NCBI GenBank assembly: GCA_029880855.1
Contig: JAOUNS010000002.1
Span: 372,001-436,000, forward strand
DNA from: Gammaproteobacteria bacterium
GTDB taxonomy: Bacteria > Pseudomonadota > Gammaproteobacteria > UBA6429 > Thiohalophilaceae
Reading direction: 5' to 3'
Length of the DNA: 64,000 nt
Shown here: positions 1 through 9,179 of the stretch, piece by piece
How positions within the stretch are numbered: the stretch's first letter is position 1
How the letters are laid out: the number at the start of each line of letters is the position of its first letter
The notes under the pieces: generated by a model
What the model was told of the DNA's origin: nothing
Database searches by the model: none
What the model saw: the letters and a program-made list of their open reading frames with translations, nothing else
Made by a program: the position numbers and the translations under genes

Positions 1-1101
1 GCGATGATCATAGGACAAGGCCAGATACATCATGGGACGTATCACAATTTGTCCCTCTTCCACCATGGGACGTTCCTGGATCTTGTGCATACCAAGGATG
101 GCGCTTTGCGGCGGATTCAGGATCGGCGTGGAAAGTAATGAACCGAACACACCGCCATTGGTGATGGAAAAAGTACCCCCGGTGATCTCTTCCAGCGTGA
201 GAGAGCCGTTCTTGGCACGATTACCGAAGTCAGCGATCTGTCCTTCAATAGCCGCGACACCCAGTTGATCCACATCACGCAGGATTGGCACCACCAGTCC
301 GCGAGGTGAGCCTACCGCAATACCGATGTCATAAAAGCCGTGATAAACAATGTCCTCGCCTTCGATAGAGGCATTCACTTCCGGGAATCGCTTTAACGCC
401 TCAACCGCCGCCTTGACGAAAAAGGACATGTAACCAAGCCGCACATTGTGTGTTTTTTCAAATTTGTCCCGATAGCGTTTGCGCAACTCCATAAGAGGTT
501 GCATATTGACTTCATTGAAAGTAGTCAGGATGGCGGCAGTTTGTTGCGCTTCCACCAGTCGCTCGGCAATGCGTGCCCGCAAGCGTGACATGGGTACCCG
601 CTTCCGGGGCCGTTCACCGGCAGGCAAACTGACCGGCGCTGCGGCCGCCGCAGGCTTAGCCGTCGTGGACTTGTTTTCCACCGCCTTTTGCACATCTTCT
701 TTCAGGATGCGACCATCCTTGCCACTGCCCTGGACCTGTTTTTGTGACAGCCCATGTTCAGCCATCAACTTTTGCGCTGATGGTGAGATTGCCGGCACCT
801 CCGCATCATTGGCGGAGACAGGTGTTAATAGTGGTTTTGCCGCTTTACCGGTACTTGCCGCTTTACCGGGTGCGATCCTGGCGATGATCTGGCCGGATAG
901 AACCGTGGCTCCCTCGCTTTCCAGCAATTCTTCCACCACCCCGTCATCCAGGGCCGGCACTTCAAAAACCACCTTGTCAGTCTCGATATCGGCCACAATC
1001 TCGTCACGACTAACGGCTTCACCCACTGCCTTGTGCCACTTCACCAGCGTGCCTTCACTGATCGATTCAGGAAAGGCGGGAACTTTGATTTCTACTGACA
1101 T
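1..1101 (-). CDS. sucB: Dihydrolipoyllysine succinyltransferase, E2 of 2-oxoglutarate dehydrogenase (3' end cut by window)
   Basis: E2 core enzyme of the 2-oxoglutarate dehydrogenase complex. It moves the succinyl group from its lipoyl arm to CoA in the TCA cycle. Visible are an N-terminal lipoyl domain with the modified lysine in the ETDKV motif (about K43), a peripheral-subunit-binding domain at about residues 104-137, an Ala/Pro-rich linker, and the catalytic acyltransferase domain from about residue 165. The frame is open to the window edge, which cuts just after the active-site histidine of the SYDHR motif, so about 30-40 C-terminal residues are missing. The ATG at 1101 gives the expected MSVEIKVP start. 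It lies 18 bp after sucA on the same strand, so the two are co-transcribed. The product is certain; only the end is unseen. Confidence 0.95.
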   Translation of the reverse strand, partial: MSVEIKVPAFPESISEGTLVKWHKAVGEAVSRDEIVADIETDKVVFEVPALDDGVVEELLESEGATVLSGQIIARIAPGKAASTGKAAKPLLTPVSANDAEVPAISPSAQKLMAEHGLSQKQVQGSGKDGRILKEDVQKAVENKSTTAKPAAAAAPVSLPAGERPRKRVPMSRLRARIAERLVEAQQTAAILTTFNEVNMQPLMELRKRYRDKFEKTHNVRLGYMSFFVKAAVEALKRFPEVNASIEGEDIVYHGFYDIGIAVGSPRGLVVPILRDVDQLGVAAIEGQIADFGNRAKNGSLTLEEITGGTFSITNGGVFGSLLSTPILNPPQSAILGMHKIQERPMVEEGQIVIRPMMYLALSYDHR

Positions 1102-1119
1102 GCTGCTTCCTTCTGCTGT

Positions 1120-3963
1120 TTATTTTTTCAACGCCTGTTCCACCAATTCTTTCTGCTGCTGTATGTGCAGTTTGGCTGAACCAACGGCGGTGGCCGCATA
1201 AAACGGTCGGCCGGCATATTTCAACTTACCGCGTTTGCCGATAACGCCATGCATGTGGTGCTGACTTGAAAACCAGGCGCCCTGATTTTTCGGTTCTTCC
1301 TGACACCATACATACCTTGTAACATTTGTATACTTCTGCAACTCCTGTTCCAGCGCATCCACCGGAAAAGGATAGAGCTGCTCAATACGAAGAACGACTG
1401 TATCCTCACGCTGTTCGCTGCGTATGTGTTCCATCAAGTCATAATAGACCTTGCCCGTGCACAGGATCAATCGGGTTATTTTTTCCGGTGCATGTCCATC
1501 CTGATCACCAATGACGGTTTTAAACTCACCATTTATCAGCTCATCAAGTTCACAGGTTGCGCCGGGATGACGCAACAGACTCTTGGGTGACATAACGATC
1601 AATGGTCGACGACATTCCATCAACATTTGCCGACGTAGAAGGTGGAAAATCTGCGCGGCATTGGTCGGTACGCAGACTTGCATGTTATGCTGGCCGCACA
1701 ACTGCAGATAACGCTCCAGCCGCGCCGAGGAGTGTTCGGGTCCCTGCCCTTCCATACCATGGGGCAATAACATCACCAGTCCACACATACGATTCCATTT
1801 TTGTTCACCGGAACTGATAAATTGATCGATCACCACCTGGGCATTATTGGCAAAGTCACCAAACTGGGCTTCCCATATCGTCAAGGTGTGAGGATCGGTT
1901 GTGGCGTAACCGTATTCAAAGGCCAATACCGCCTCTTCCGACAAGAGTGAATTGATAACCAGAAAATTACCCCGCCGCCCGGCCAGATTACGCAGCGGGA
2001 TATAGACTTCACCGCTGTTTTGATCATGCAGCACCGCATGGCGATGAAAAAATGTACCGCGCCCGGAATCCTGTCCTGACAACCTGACATGTGAACCATC
2101 ATGCAAAAGCGTGGCATAGGCCATGGTTTCGGCAAACCCCCAATCTACATTGGCTTCACCGACAACCATTTTGCGTCGCGCATTAAAAATCTTTTCCACG
2201 TTAGAGTGCAAAACAAAATCTTGCGGCAGAGAATGTAACTGATCGGCCAGTTCCACGATGCGTTCCCGCGACACGGCCGTATAGACATCCGGCACATATT
2301 CGCGACCAACATATTCGCTCCAGTCCGCCACGTAGGAATACTTGCTGTCATCATGCGGGATCAATTCTTCCACTACACTGTTCCCGGTATCCAGCGCATT
2401 TCGATAATTATCAATCAATGTTCGACTAACGGTTTCGTCGATAATATTCTGCATCTGCAACTTGCGGGTATAAATTTCACGCGGTGAGTCATGTTGTCGG
2501 ATTTCCCGATACATCAACGGCTGGGTAGCCATCGGTTCATCGGCTTCACTGTGACCGTGGCGACGATAACAGACCAAATCAATCACAATATCCTTGGCAA
2601 AGCGTGAGCGATAATCCACGGCCAGTTTGGTGACAAAGACCACACTCTCCGGATCATCGCCGTTCACATGCAGGATAGGCGCACCGACCATCTTGGCTAC
2701 GTCACTGCTATACAAGGTGGAACGGGCATCTTCCTGATGACTGGTGGTAAAACCGATTTGGTTGTTAAGAATAATGTGTATGGTGCCCTTGGTGGAATAA
2801 CCCCGTGACTGTGACATATTAAATGTCTCCATCACCACACCCTGCCCGGCAAAGGCGGCATCACCATGCAAAACCACCGGCACCACCTTGCTGCCGTCCT
2901 TGTCATGCCGGCGATCCTGACGAGCACGTACCGAGCCTTCCACTACCGGGCCGACGATCTCCAGATGCGAAGGGTTAAACGCCAATGCCACATGGACCGC
3001 ACCATGGCTGGTCTGAATATCCGATGAGAATCCCATGTGGTATTTCACATCACCGGTGCCATTGCCGTTTAGCGGTACACCCCCCTCAAATTCCCTGAAC
3101 AGTTCTGCCGGCGTCTTGCCCATGATGTTCACCAGCACATTCAGGCGACCGCGATGGGCCATACCGATGGCCACTTCCTCTACACCGCGATAACCACAGC
3201 GATCAATCAGCGTTTTCAACATCGGGACCAGGCTTTCGCCACCTTCCAGAGAAAAGCGTTTCTGCCCCACATAGCGGGTGTGCAGATAGCGCTCCAGCCC
3301 TTCCGCCGCCGTCAGCCAGGTGAGGATCTTGCGTTTTTCCTCCATGCTGAAGGCAGGTTTGCCCATGACGCTTTCAAGATAATGCTGTAACCAGCGTTTC
3401 TCTTCTGTATTGGTCAGGTGCATGTACTCTGCGCCAATGGAGCTGCAATAGGTATCGTTCAATACCCGTACAATATCCTTCAAGGTGGCTTTTTCGCTGC
3501 CAATGGCCAACGAACCTGTCTCAAAATCCGTCTCCAGATCAGCATCAGACAATTCATGATAGGCGAGAGACAACTCGGGTAAATGTGCTGATTCGTGCAA
3601 ATACAAGGGATCAAGTTTGGCTTTTTGATGCCCCCGAAAACGATAGGCATTTATTAACTGTAGGACGCGGACCTGTTTGTGGACATACTCCAGGCCCGCA
3701 CCAACCGGCTGCCCGCCGGTTTTACCAGGCCGTGGATGCAGCGCCATCTCCCGAAATTGATTTCGAATACCGGCGTGGGATACATCCACCTCCTGGCCGT
3801 TTACCTGTGGCAGAGCGTCAAACCAGGCACGCCATTGTTCAGGTACGGTGTCAGGGTCGGTGAGAAATTCTTCATAGAGTTGCTCAACATAGGCGGCATT
3901 CAAACCCGCCAGTGGAGAACTATCCCATAAGTCTTGCAGGCTTTTTACCCTGGAAGATGCCAT
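1120..3963 (-). CDS. sucA: 2-oxoglutarate dehydrogenase E1 component
   Basis: Thiamine-diphosphate-dependent decarboxylase of the 2-oxoglutarate dehydrogenase complex. It decarboxylates 2-oxoglutarate and succinylates the E2 lipoyl group. The N-terminus (LQDLWDSSPLAG, then YEEFL) is typical of E1o. The ThDP region with GDAAFAGQG lies near residue 365, followed by NNQIGFTT. The frame is open upstream to 4107, but the ATG at 3963 (MASSRVKSL) gives 947 residues, the usual family length, while the extra 48 residues look unlike protein. sucB follows after 18 bp. The 253 bp between this start and the HDAC-like gene upstream is AT-rich and probably holds the sucAB promoter, but I could not pick convincing -35/-10 boxes. 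Confidence 0.96.
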   Translation of the reverse strand: MASSRVKSLQDLWDSSPLAGLNAAYVEQLYEEFLTDPDTVPEQWRAWFDALPQVNGQEVDVSHAGIRNQFREMALHPRPGKTGGQPVGAGLEYVHKQVRVLQLINAYRFRGHQKAKLDPLYLHESAHLPELSLAYHELSDADLETDFETGSLAIGSEKATLKDIVRVLNDTYCSSIGAEYMHLTNTEEKRWLQHYLESVMGKPAFSMEEKRKILTWLTAAEGLERYLHTRYVGQKRFSLEGGESLVPMLKTLIDRCGYRGVEEVAIGMAHRGRLNVLVNIMGKTPAELFREFEGGVPLNGNGTGDVKYHMGFSSDIQTSHGAVHVALAFNPSHLEIVGPVVEGSVRARQDRRHDKDGSKVVPVVLHGDAAFAGQGVVMETFNMSQSRGYSTKGTIHIILNNQIGFTTSHQEDARSTLYSSDVAKMVGAPILHVNGDDPESVVFVTKLAVDYRSRFAKDIVIDLVCYRRHGHSEADEPMATQPLMYREIRQHDSPREIYTRKLQMQNIIDETVSRTLIDNYRNALDTGNSVVEELIPHDDSKYSYVADWSEYVGREYVPDVYTAVSRERIVELADQLHSLPQDFVLHSNVEKIFNARRKMVVGEANVDWGFAETMAYATLLHDGSHVRLSGQDSGRGTFFHRHAVLHDQNSGEVYIPLRNLAGRRGNFLVINSLLSEEAVLAFEYGYATTDPHTLTIWEAQFGDFANNAQVVIDQFISSGEQKWNRMCGLVMLLPHGMEGQGPEHSSARLERYLQLCGQHNMQVCVPTNAAQIFHLLRRQMLMECRRPLIVMSPKSLLRHPGATCELDELINGEFKTVIGDQDGHAPEKITRLILCTGKVYYDLMEHIRSEQREDTVVLRIEQLYPFPVDALEQELQKYTNVTRYVWCQEEPKNQGAWFSSQHHMHGVIGKRGKLKYAGRPFYAATAVGSAKLHIQQQKELVEQALKK

Positions 3964-4216
3964 GCTATACCCGATTATTTTTTGTTCTTCACTATAAGAG
4001 TGTGGTCCAATTCTATAGTTTCGGCCAATAAAATTTTTTCTGTAGTTCAGCAGCTTATTGCACGTTATTGCAGTAATAGTAGGGTTAAATGCAGAGCAAG
4101 AATTCATATGACGTCACACATATCAGTGCATCAGTATCGGTACGAGCGACGGGAAAGGCTGTCTGCAGAATTTCTGTAAACACTTGCGGGGATGTATCAG
4201 TCCGTATGACTCATCC

Positions 4217-5134
4217 TCAGCGTTGATAAAATGCAGTCAGACTCTGCGTAATCGCCGTGGCACTTTGTTTTGAATAACCGCCGCCACCCAGAAAGACAGA
4301 CGGAATCGACAATTCTGTCAGACGATCCAGCACCAGACGATCACGTTCCAGACAATCAGGTAGTGTCAATCGCAAACCGCCCAATGGGTCACTCTCCAAT
4401 ACATCGGTACCGGCAACAATGAATGCCGCACGATAACCGCCTTGCAGTTTTTGCAAGCCATTTTGCAGTTTATCCAGATATTCTGCACCGGCCGTACCCA
4501 TGCGCAGGGGGATATTCACATCAACCCGATCTTTTGTGTATTGGGTTGATGGATAGATGGAATGGTTATAGATATCCAGCAGTGTCATATCCCGATTGTT
4601 CATAAAGGCCAGAGCGTTACCGTTGCCGTGATGGGCATCGATATCAATGATCAGAAAACGATCACCCGGATTAACCAGTCCCTGTTGCCGGACGGTCTGT
4701 AATGCAATACCGATATCATTATAAATACAAAAACCCTCTGACGCGTTGGCACTCGCATGATGATAACCGCCGGACATATTCCAGCAATGATTGCCTTCCA
4801 GAGCGCTCCGCAAGGCCGAAACAGTCCCCGCCACACCCCAGCGCATGGGCCGCAGAATACGATTATCGATCAACCAAAAGGGCAACAGGGGAATGTTCGG
4901 CACTTCCAGTGCCCCCAGAATAAACTGCTTGTTATTCAGGCGGGCGAAATGTTCCTCCCCCGTATAAGTGCGGACAGCCTCTTTCTTCACCTGCCCGTCA
5001 GGTGACTGGATATGAATGCCCGGCAGCTTTTTTATCGACTTGTAGACGTGAGCAAACTTTCTGCCATCAAAGGGATGCAGCATACTGAAAATGCCGAGAT
5101 TAATGTTGTACGACGAGTGATAGAAGATATTCAT
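4217..5134 (-). CDS. Histone deacetylase-fold (class IV/HDAC11-like) zinc hydrolase
   Basis: Member of the arginase/deacetylase superfamily. Enzymes of this fold remove acetyl (or longer acyl) groups from lysines or polyamines using zinc. The active site looks complete: paired histidines H125-H126 in GGYHHA, zinc ligands D166 and H168 in IDIDAHHGNG, a third ligand D244 in AGTDVLESDP, and Y287 in the GGGGY loop. At 305 residues, with a compact N-terminus running into MLHPFDGRKF, it resembles HDAC11-like proteins more than AcuC or polyamine deacetylases; this placement is by eye. It has no membrane segment or signal peptide. It precedes sucAB on the same strand with a 253-bp gap, so a link to the dehydrogenase (for instance deacylating a succinyl- or acetyl-lysine) is only a guess. 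Confidence 0.85.
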   Translation of the reverse strand: MNIFYHSSYNINLGIFSMLHPFDGRKFAHVYKSIKKLPGIHIQSPDGQVKKEAVRTYTGEEHFARLNNKQFILGALEVPNIPLLPFWLIDNRILRPMRWGVAGTVSALRSALEGNHCWNMSGGYHHASANASEGFCIYNDIGIALQTVRQQGLVNPGDRFLIIDIDAHHGNGNALAFMNNRDMTLLDIYNHSIYPSTQYTKDRVDVNIPLRMGTAGAEYLDKLQNGLQKLQGGYRAAFIVAGTDVLESDPLGGLRLTLPDCLERDRLVLDRLTELSIPSVFLGGGGYSKQSATAITQSLTAFYQR

Positions 5135-5197
5135 CTGCAGTTGCCCTTTTTAATCGGCACATTAACATACAGAGGAAAGATAAATCCAATACAGGAG

Positions 5198-5273
<76 letters not shown>

Positions 5274-5282
5274 AGGACAGAC

Positions 5283-5314
5283 AAAAAAATACTGCGCACA
5301 TTTGTACGCAGTAT
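5283..5314 (-). terminator. Rho-independent terminator after the Fur-family gene
   Basis: On the minus strand the arms at 5314-5307 and 5296-5289 form a perfect 8-bp stem (ATACTGCG/CGCAGTAT), extended by three inner pairs, and are followed directly by seven T. It ends transcription of the regulator gene and sits immediately upstream of tRNA-Thr. Confidence 0.8.
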
Positions 5315-5351
5315 AGTTTAAGAATGGATTTTATTGTTAGATCTGATTGAT

Positions 5352-5783
5352 TCAGTCTGACTTGCGGATCCGGATAATGACATCCACGCCTTCCGCCACA
5401 GTACCGTCAGGCAATGCCGGGAGTTTACCCAGTTCGATATGGTCATTGGCGATGTCGATCAATTCGCCGTTATCCATGTCGAAAAAGTGGTGATGATTGT
5501 TGATATTGGAGTCATAAAAAACTTTGGTCGGATCCACGATCACTTCCCGAACCAGCCCTTTTTTGGCGAACAGTCCGAGCGTGTTATATATAGTGGCTTT
5601 TGAAGCGACAGCGCCTTCTGCATTCACGATAGCCAACACCTGATCGGCAGAAAGATGTTGGGGTTTTGCAAAAAGGATTTGTGCAATCTCAACACGTTGC
5701 TGGGTGGGTGTGATATCCCTTTCCTTCAACATAGTGATGACATCAGATTTTGCAATTGCTTGTGTTTTAACGATATTTTCCAT
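5352..5783 (-). CDS. Fur-family transcriptional regulator (Irr/PerR-like, no structural zinc cysteines)
   Basis: Metal- or heme-responsive winged-helix repressor of the Fur superfamily. A winged-helix domain (TPTQQRVEIAQILF, then SKATIYNTLGLFAKKGLV) is followed by the dimerisation segment with the metal-binding stretch NNHHHFFD. The chosen product has no cysteine, so the Cys4 structural zinc site of classical Fur and PerR is absent. The HHH motif and acidic C-terminus recall Irr-type regulators. The ATG at 5783 (MENIVKTQ, 143 residues) was chosen over the upstream frame to 5816 because a -10-like box lies just before it; no Shine-Dalgarno is seen for either. It follows thiO on the same strand after 66 bp. 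Its targets cannot be read from the sequence; iron, heme or peroxide response is inferred from the family. Confidence 0.88.
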   Translation of the reverse strand: MENIVKTQAIAKSDVITMLKERDITPTQQRVEIAQILFAKPQHLSADQVLAIVNAEGAVASKATIYNTLGLFAKKGLVREVIVDPTKVFYDSNINNHHHFFDMDNGELIDIANDHIELGKLPALPDGTVAEGVDVIIRIRKSD

Positions 5784-5792
5784 AATGCACCA

Positions 5793-5822
5793 AGTATAGA
5801 ACAGCGGTTTAGACAAAGTCTA
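5793..5822 (-). promoter_or_regulatory. Candidate promoter with a palindromic operator for the Fur-family gene
   Basis: On the minus strand TAGACT (5822-5817) and TATACT (5798-5793) are separated by 18 bp, a fair sigma-70 match. The -35 box lies within a perfect 13-bp palindrome (TAGAC-AAA-GTCTA, 5810-5822), a plausible autoregulatory operator. The start codon at 5783 would then lie only a few bases from the transcription start, which fits the missing ribosome-binding site. Confidence 0.4.
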
Positions 5823-5849
5823 CTTTCGTAGGTGTAATTCCTGATACTA

Positions 5850-6938
5850 TTATACACAAATATTATATGGCTTTAAATCAAGAATTGGTCTATTTCCTAA
5901 AATTTGATCCGCCAACAAACGGGCCGATGCCGGTCCCAACACCACCCCATTTCTAAAGTGCCCCGCATTAATATAGAGCCGTGCTACGGACGGGTGCTCA
6001 CATATATAAGGTATACCCGCCGGGGTTCCCGGTCTGAGTCCCGCCCAATGGTGTTCGACAGGGAAATCAGCCAAAATCGGTATGATCCGCGCTGCTTCCG
6101 CTTCCAGTTCATGACGCGCATCATCGGTGGTGATCTTCTCAAAACCGGTCTCTTCCAGCGTGCTGCCCACCAACACCCGGCCATCCCGCCGCGGGATAAC
6201 GTAGCGATCTTTACTCAACACAATGCGCGACACCAGTCCGGGACTGGTCTTGTAGAGCAGCATCTGCCCCCGAACCGGCCTTACCTGAACTTCATGGCCG
6301 TATTCCTGTAATAACCTGGCCGTCCAGGCTCCCCCGGCCACGACAACTTGCCCGCCGAGCAAGATTTCAGTCCGGCCCAGCCTTACCCCGGCGGCCTGTC
6401 CGTCCCGGATGTCCAGCCCCTGCACCTCAGTCTGTTCCCGTACGGTCACCCCAAGGTGCGCCAAACTGCCGCGCATAGCCTTGATCAGGCGCGGGTTACG
6501 CACCTGGGCCACGTCGGGCAGCCAAATCCCCGGGTTGTCCGCCATACTGCCAAGTTGTGGTTCCAGTGTTCGGCAGGTTTGTTGAGAGACAATTTCCAGA
6601 TTGCTGCAGGATGTGACTGACCAGTGCCGGGCGGCATCGATTTCATCACTATCCACAATCAGCAAACCATTTTGGGTCCATTCCGGGTCAACACCACTTT
6701 CCCGGTGTATGTCAGCCGCCAGCGATGGGTAGACCTGTTGGCTCCAGGCGGCCAGCCGGGTAACCGGGTCGGGGTAACGCCAGGGGTAAAGCGGGGAAAT
6801 AATGCCGCCGCCCGCCCAGGTGGACTCCTGCCCGAGGGTGCCACGCTCAATTATCGCCACCGACAGGCCGCCGAGCGCCAATTCACGGGCAGTCAGCATG
6901 CCAATCAGGCCGCCGCCCACTATCAAACAATCATGCAC
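5850..6938 (-). CDS. thiO: Glycine oxidase ThiO (FAD-dependent, thiamine thiazole synthesis)
   Basis: FAD-dependent amine oxidase of the DAO family. ThiO oxidises glycine to iminoglycine for the thiazole ring of thiamine. The N-terminus carries the dinucleotide-binding motif IVGGGLIGML, followed by a Glu-ending second strand (AIIERG) and WAGGGIISP. The C-terminal part has HHWAGLRPGTPAG and NAGHFRNGV, typical of ThiO. I place the start at GTG 6938 because AGCAGGAT lies 7 bp upstream and the protein then begins right at the FAD fold (362 residues). A TTG at 6986 would add 16 poorly supported residues. No thiG or thiS lies nearby. It is divergent from the pilin operon and may be co-transcribed with the Fur-family gene. 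Confidence 0.9.
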   Translation of the reverse strand: MHDCLIVGGGLIGMLTARELALGGLSVAIIERGTLGQESTWAGGGIISPLYPWRYPDPVTRLAAWSQQVYPSLAADIHRESGVDPEWTQNGLLIVDSDEIDAARHWSVTSCSNLEIVSQQTCRTLEPQLGSMADNPGIWLPDVAQVRNPRLIKAMRGSLAHLGVTVREQTEVQGLDIRDGQAAGVRLGRTEILLGGQVVVAGGAWTARLLQEYGHEVQVRPVRGQMLLYKTSPGLVSRIVLSKDRYVIPRRDGRVLVGSTLEETGFEKITTDDARHELEAEAARIIPILADFPVEHHWAGLRPGTPAGIPYICEHPSVARLYINAGHFRNGVVLGPASARLLADQILGNRPILDLKPYNICV

Positions 6939-7129
6939 GGGTATATCCTGCTCTTTGTGTCTGGTATTAAATTCTCTATGAAACAACAGCTGTCCCTATT
7001 TTGCCGGATGGGACAGCCCGTGGAGCGCGGCAGCTGCACTGACTATGGCACAGGCCGCTTATCCGGAATAAGATGCAGTTTATCGGTTATCCCAAGACAA
7101 CTCCAATTTCGTGGCTGATACTTCAAAAT

Positions 7130-7606
7130 ATGAAAAAACACACTGGATTTTCCCTGATAGAACTGATGCTGATGCTGGCCATTGTCGGTATTGTTGTCGC
7201 ATTTGGTATGCCGAAAATTACCGGGGTCCTGGAAAACAACCGCATCGTTACCTACGTCAATCTGCTCTCCGCCAACCTCTCCTATGCCCGTTCCGAATCC
7301 GTCAAGCGCGGGGTACAGGTCCTTGTCATCTCAAATAGTGGCGATAATAACTGGCTGAACGGCTGGACGGTTTACATTGACGCGGATAACAATAATGCTG
7401 TCACGGCTGGAGAGGAATTGCGTATTGTTGACCCCCTTGGTCTGAAAAACACGACCCTGACCGGTCCGCCCGGCAATGTGATTTACAGCCCGGACGGGTC
7501 TGTCAACGCTGTTACCAGCTTCCAGTTCAACTCAGCCGGGATGTACCCGACACGCGATGTCAATATCACCATTACAGGTAAAGTTGATATAGTTGTCACC
7601 TATTAG
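7130..7606 (+). CDS. fimT: GspH/FimT-family minor pseudopilin
   Basis: Minor type IV pilin of the FimT/GspH family, thought to help prime pilus assembly or bind DNA at the tip. It begins with a short basic leader and the prepilin peptidase site (KKHTG, then FSLIELMLML), giving a mature protein with N-terminal Phe and Glu at position 5, followed by one hydrophobic helix. The body is a GspH-like beta fold (YARSESVKRGV). The frame opens upstream at 7073, but the ATG at 7130 places the cleavage site correctly; 158 residues. First gene of a seven-gene plus-strand operon, divergent from thiO. The 190-bp spacer should hold the operon promoter; I found no convincing boxes or sigma-54 site. Confidence 0.9.
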   Translation: MKKHTGFSLIELMLMLAIVGIVVAFGMPKITGVLENNRIVTYVNLLSANLSYARSESVKRGVQVLVISNSGDNNWLNGWTVYIDADNNNAVTAGEELRIVDPLGLKNTTLTGPPGNVIYSPDGSVNAVTSFQFNSAGMYPTRDVNITITGKVDIVVTY

Positions 7607-7621
7607 TCAGTGAATACCAAT

Positions 7622-8077
7622 ATGAAGATACATAACCACAAATCCATTCATATTCAATCCGGCTTCACGCTGCTGGAAGTTATGCTTGCTCTGGTCATAT
7701 TTTCTGTCGGACTGCTTGGCCTGGCCGGGATGCAAATGTCCGGTCTGCAGAATAACAATGACGCCATGTTGCGAACCCTGGCTTATCAACAGCTATATGA
7801 TATGGCTGAACGGGTACGTGGCAATTGGAGCGGTTATCAAAATGGCGATTACAATTCACTTTCCGGCAGTGTAGCCGTTGCGGCCTGTTCTCCCTGTACG
7901 ACAGGCCAACAAGCATCGAACGACTTTGCGGAATGGGAAACAAGCAACGCCACCGCCCTCCCGGACGGTACCGGGTCGGTAGCAAGGGATCCTGCGGGTA
8001 ATGTCATTATCACTCTCAATTGGACTGATCGCACAACCGGTGCAACCAATACGGCATCACTGGGGATAATTCCATGA
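7622..8077 (+). CDS. pilV: Type IV pilus minor pilin PilV
   Basis: Minor pilin that forms part of the tip or priming complex with PilW, PilX and PilY1. The prepilin site QSG|FTLLEVMLALVIF is followed by a long hydrophobic helix and then GLAGMQMSGLQ, a PilV hallmark. Two cysteines (AACSPC) may form a disulfide after export. I prefer the ATG at 7622; a GTG at 7610 in the same frame is possible and neither has a clear Shine-Dalgarno. About 151 residues, normal for PilV. It follows fimT by 15 bp and its stop overlaps the start of pilW (ATGA), so the two are translationally coupled. Confidence 0.9.
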   Translation: MKIHNHKSIHIQSGFTLLEVMLALVIFSVGLLGLAGMQMSGLQNNNDAMLRTLAYQQLYDMAERVRGNWSGYQNGDYNSLSGSVAVAACSPCTTGQQASNDFAEWETSNATALPDGTGSVARDPAGNVIITLNWTDRTTGATNTASLGIIP

Positions 8078-9150
8078 ATATCTCGGGTATTCAACCGGCT
8101 GTATATCAAAAAGGTATGAGCCTTATTGAAATTCTGGTTGCGCTAATTATCAGCGGTTTGCTGTTACTCGGTGTGTCTACCGTCTATACAGCCAGCAAGC
8201 GCTCATATCAGACCAATGATGAAATTGCCTCCATGCAGGAAAATGCCCGCTTCGCATTGCAAACACTAACACAAAATATTCGCATGTCCGGTTTTATCGG
8301 CTGTTCCAGCCTGAACGAAAATGTTTCTCTGGTGAACAATATTGATGATCCGGACAATCCCGGCAACCCCAATCCACTATACGATGTAAACCTGAACACG
8401 GTTGCTGTTGGACACCAGGATACAGGTGCATGGAATCCCCCTTTACCGGTGACCCCGGGTAATATTGTCGCCGGCACCAGCGCCATTTCCATTCGCAGGG
8501 GTTCAAATTGCGCGCAAAAACTGGCCAAGGATATGATCAGTCTGACTGATCCGGTAACCGTAACAACGACTGTGAATTGCAAGTATGATGTCGATCAACC
8601 GGTTATTGTTACTGATTGCTACAAGTCAGATATTTTCATGATAACCGCCGTCACACCGGCAGGCGGGACATTACAACTCGAACATGGCGCGGGAAAAAAT
8701 TACCGGCCCACCCTCTCACAATCATATTCAACTGCCGGTAAGTCATTTGTGTTATCCATGTATACCAAACTCTACTACATCGGAACAAACCCCGGCGGCG
8801 GCACCAGCCTCTATGAGGTTGTCAATGGCAGTGCGCCAACGGAACTCATCCCCAATGTTGCTGACATGGTCATCCGTTATGGCAGAAACAGTGATAATGA
8901 CCTCAGTGTAGATAGAGTTGAAAAAGCGGATGCGGTTCCTGCCAACAGCTGGAGCAAAGTCCTTAATGTCTATGTCCGACTGCTCATGGCATCCGATCCG
9001 GTCGGCACCGCCGGCAAGTCCTATACTTTTGACGGACAGGTCTTTGATGGTGTAGCCAACCCGTTACCGGGTGATACCCGCTACCGCAAGGAATTTGTCA
9101 CAACGATTAATTTGCGCAACCGTACCACGCGCGGAAATCCAAACCCGTAA
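8074..9150 (+). CDS. pilW: Type IV pilus assembly protein PilW
   Basis: Large minor pilin of the PilW family, which couples PilX and PilY1 to the other minor pilins. The prepilin segment is KG|MSLIEILVALIISG, with Met at +1 of the mature protein, which the peptidase tolerates, and the conserved Glu5. SMQENARFALQTL at about residues 50-62 is characteristic. Several cysteines in the body suggest disulfides. Its length of 358 residues is usual. The start codon overlaps the pilV stop by 4 bp, and pilX follows after 29 bp. Confidence 0.92.
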   Translation: MNISGIQPAVYQKGMSLIEILVALIISGLLLLGVSTVYTASKRSYQTNDEIASMQENARFALQTLTQNIRMSGFIGCSSLNENVSLVNNIDDPDNPGNPNPLYDVNLNTVAVGHQDTGAWNPPLPVTPGNIVAGTSAISIRRGSNCAQKLAKDMISLTDPVTVTTTVNCKYDVDQPVIVTDCYKSDIFMITAVTPAGGTLQLEHGAGKNYRPTLSQSYSTAGKSFVLSMYTKLYYIGTNPGGGTSLYEVVNGSAPTELIPNVADMVIRYGRNSDNDLSVDRVEKADAVPANSWSKVLNVYVRLLMASDPVGTAGKSYTFDGQVFDGVANPLPGDTRYRKEFVTTINLRNRTTRGNPNP

Positions 9151-9179
9151 GCCATATCGAATCAGGCTGAGAGCAGACT

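Noticed and set aside
479-1201. 240-codon plus-strand frame opposite sucB
   Set aside because: Antisense shadow of the sucB linker region; low-complexity Ala/Ser content and no ribosome-binding site.
7040-7075. Possible sigma-54 promoter before fimT (TGGCAC followed by GC)
   Set aside because: The GG-to-GC distance is two bases short of the required -24/-12 spacing.
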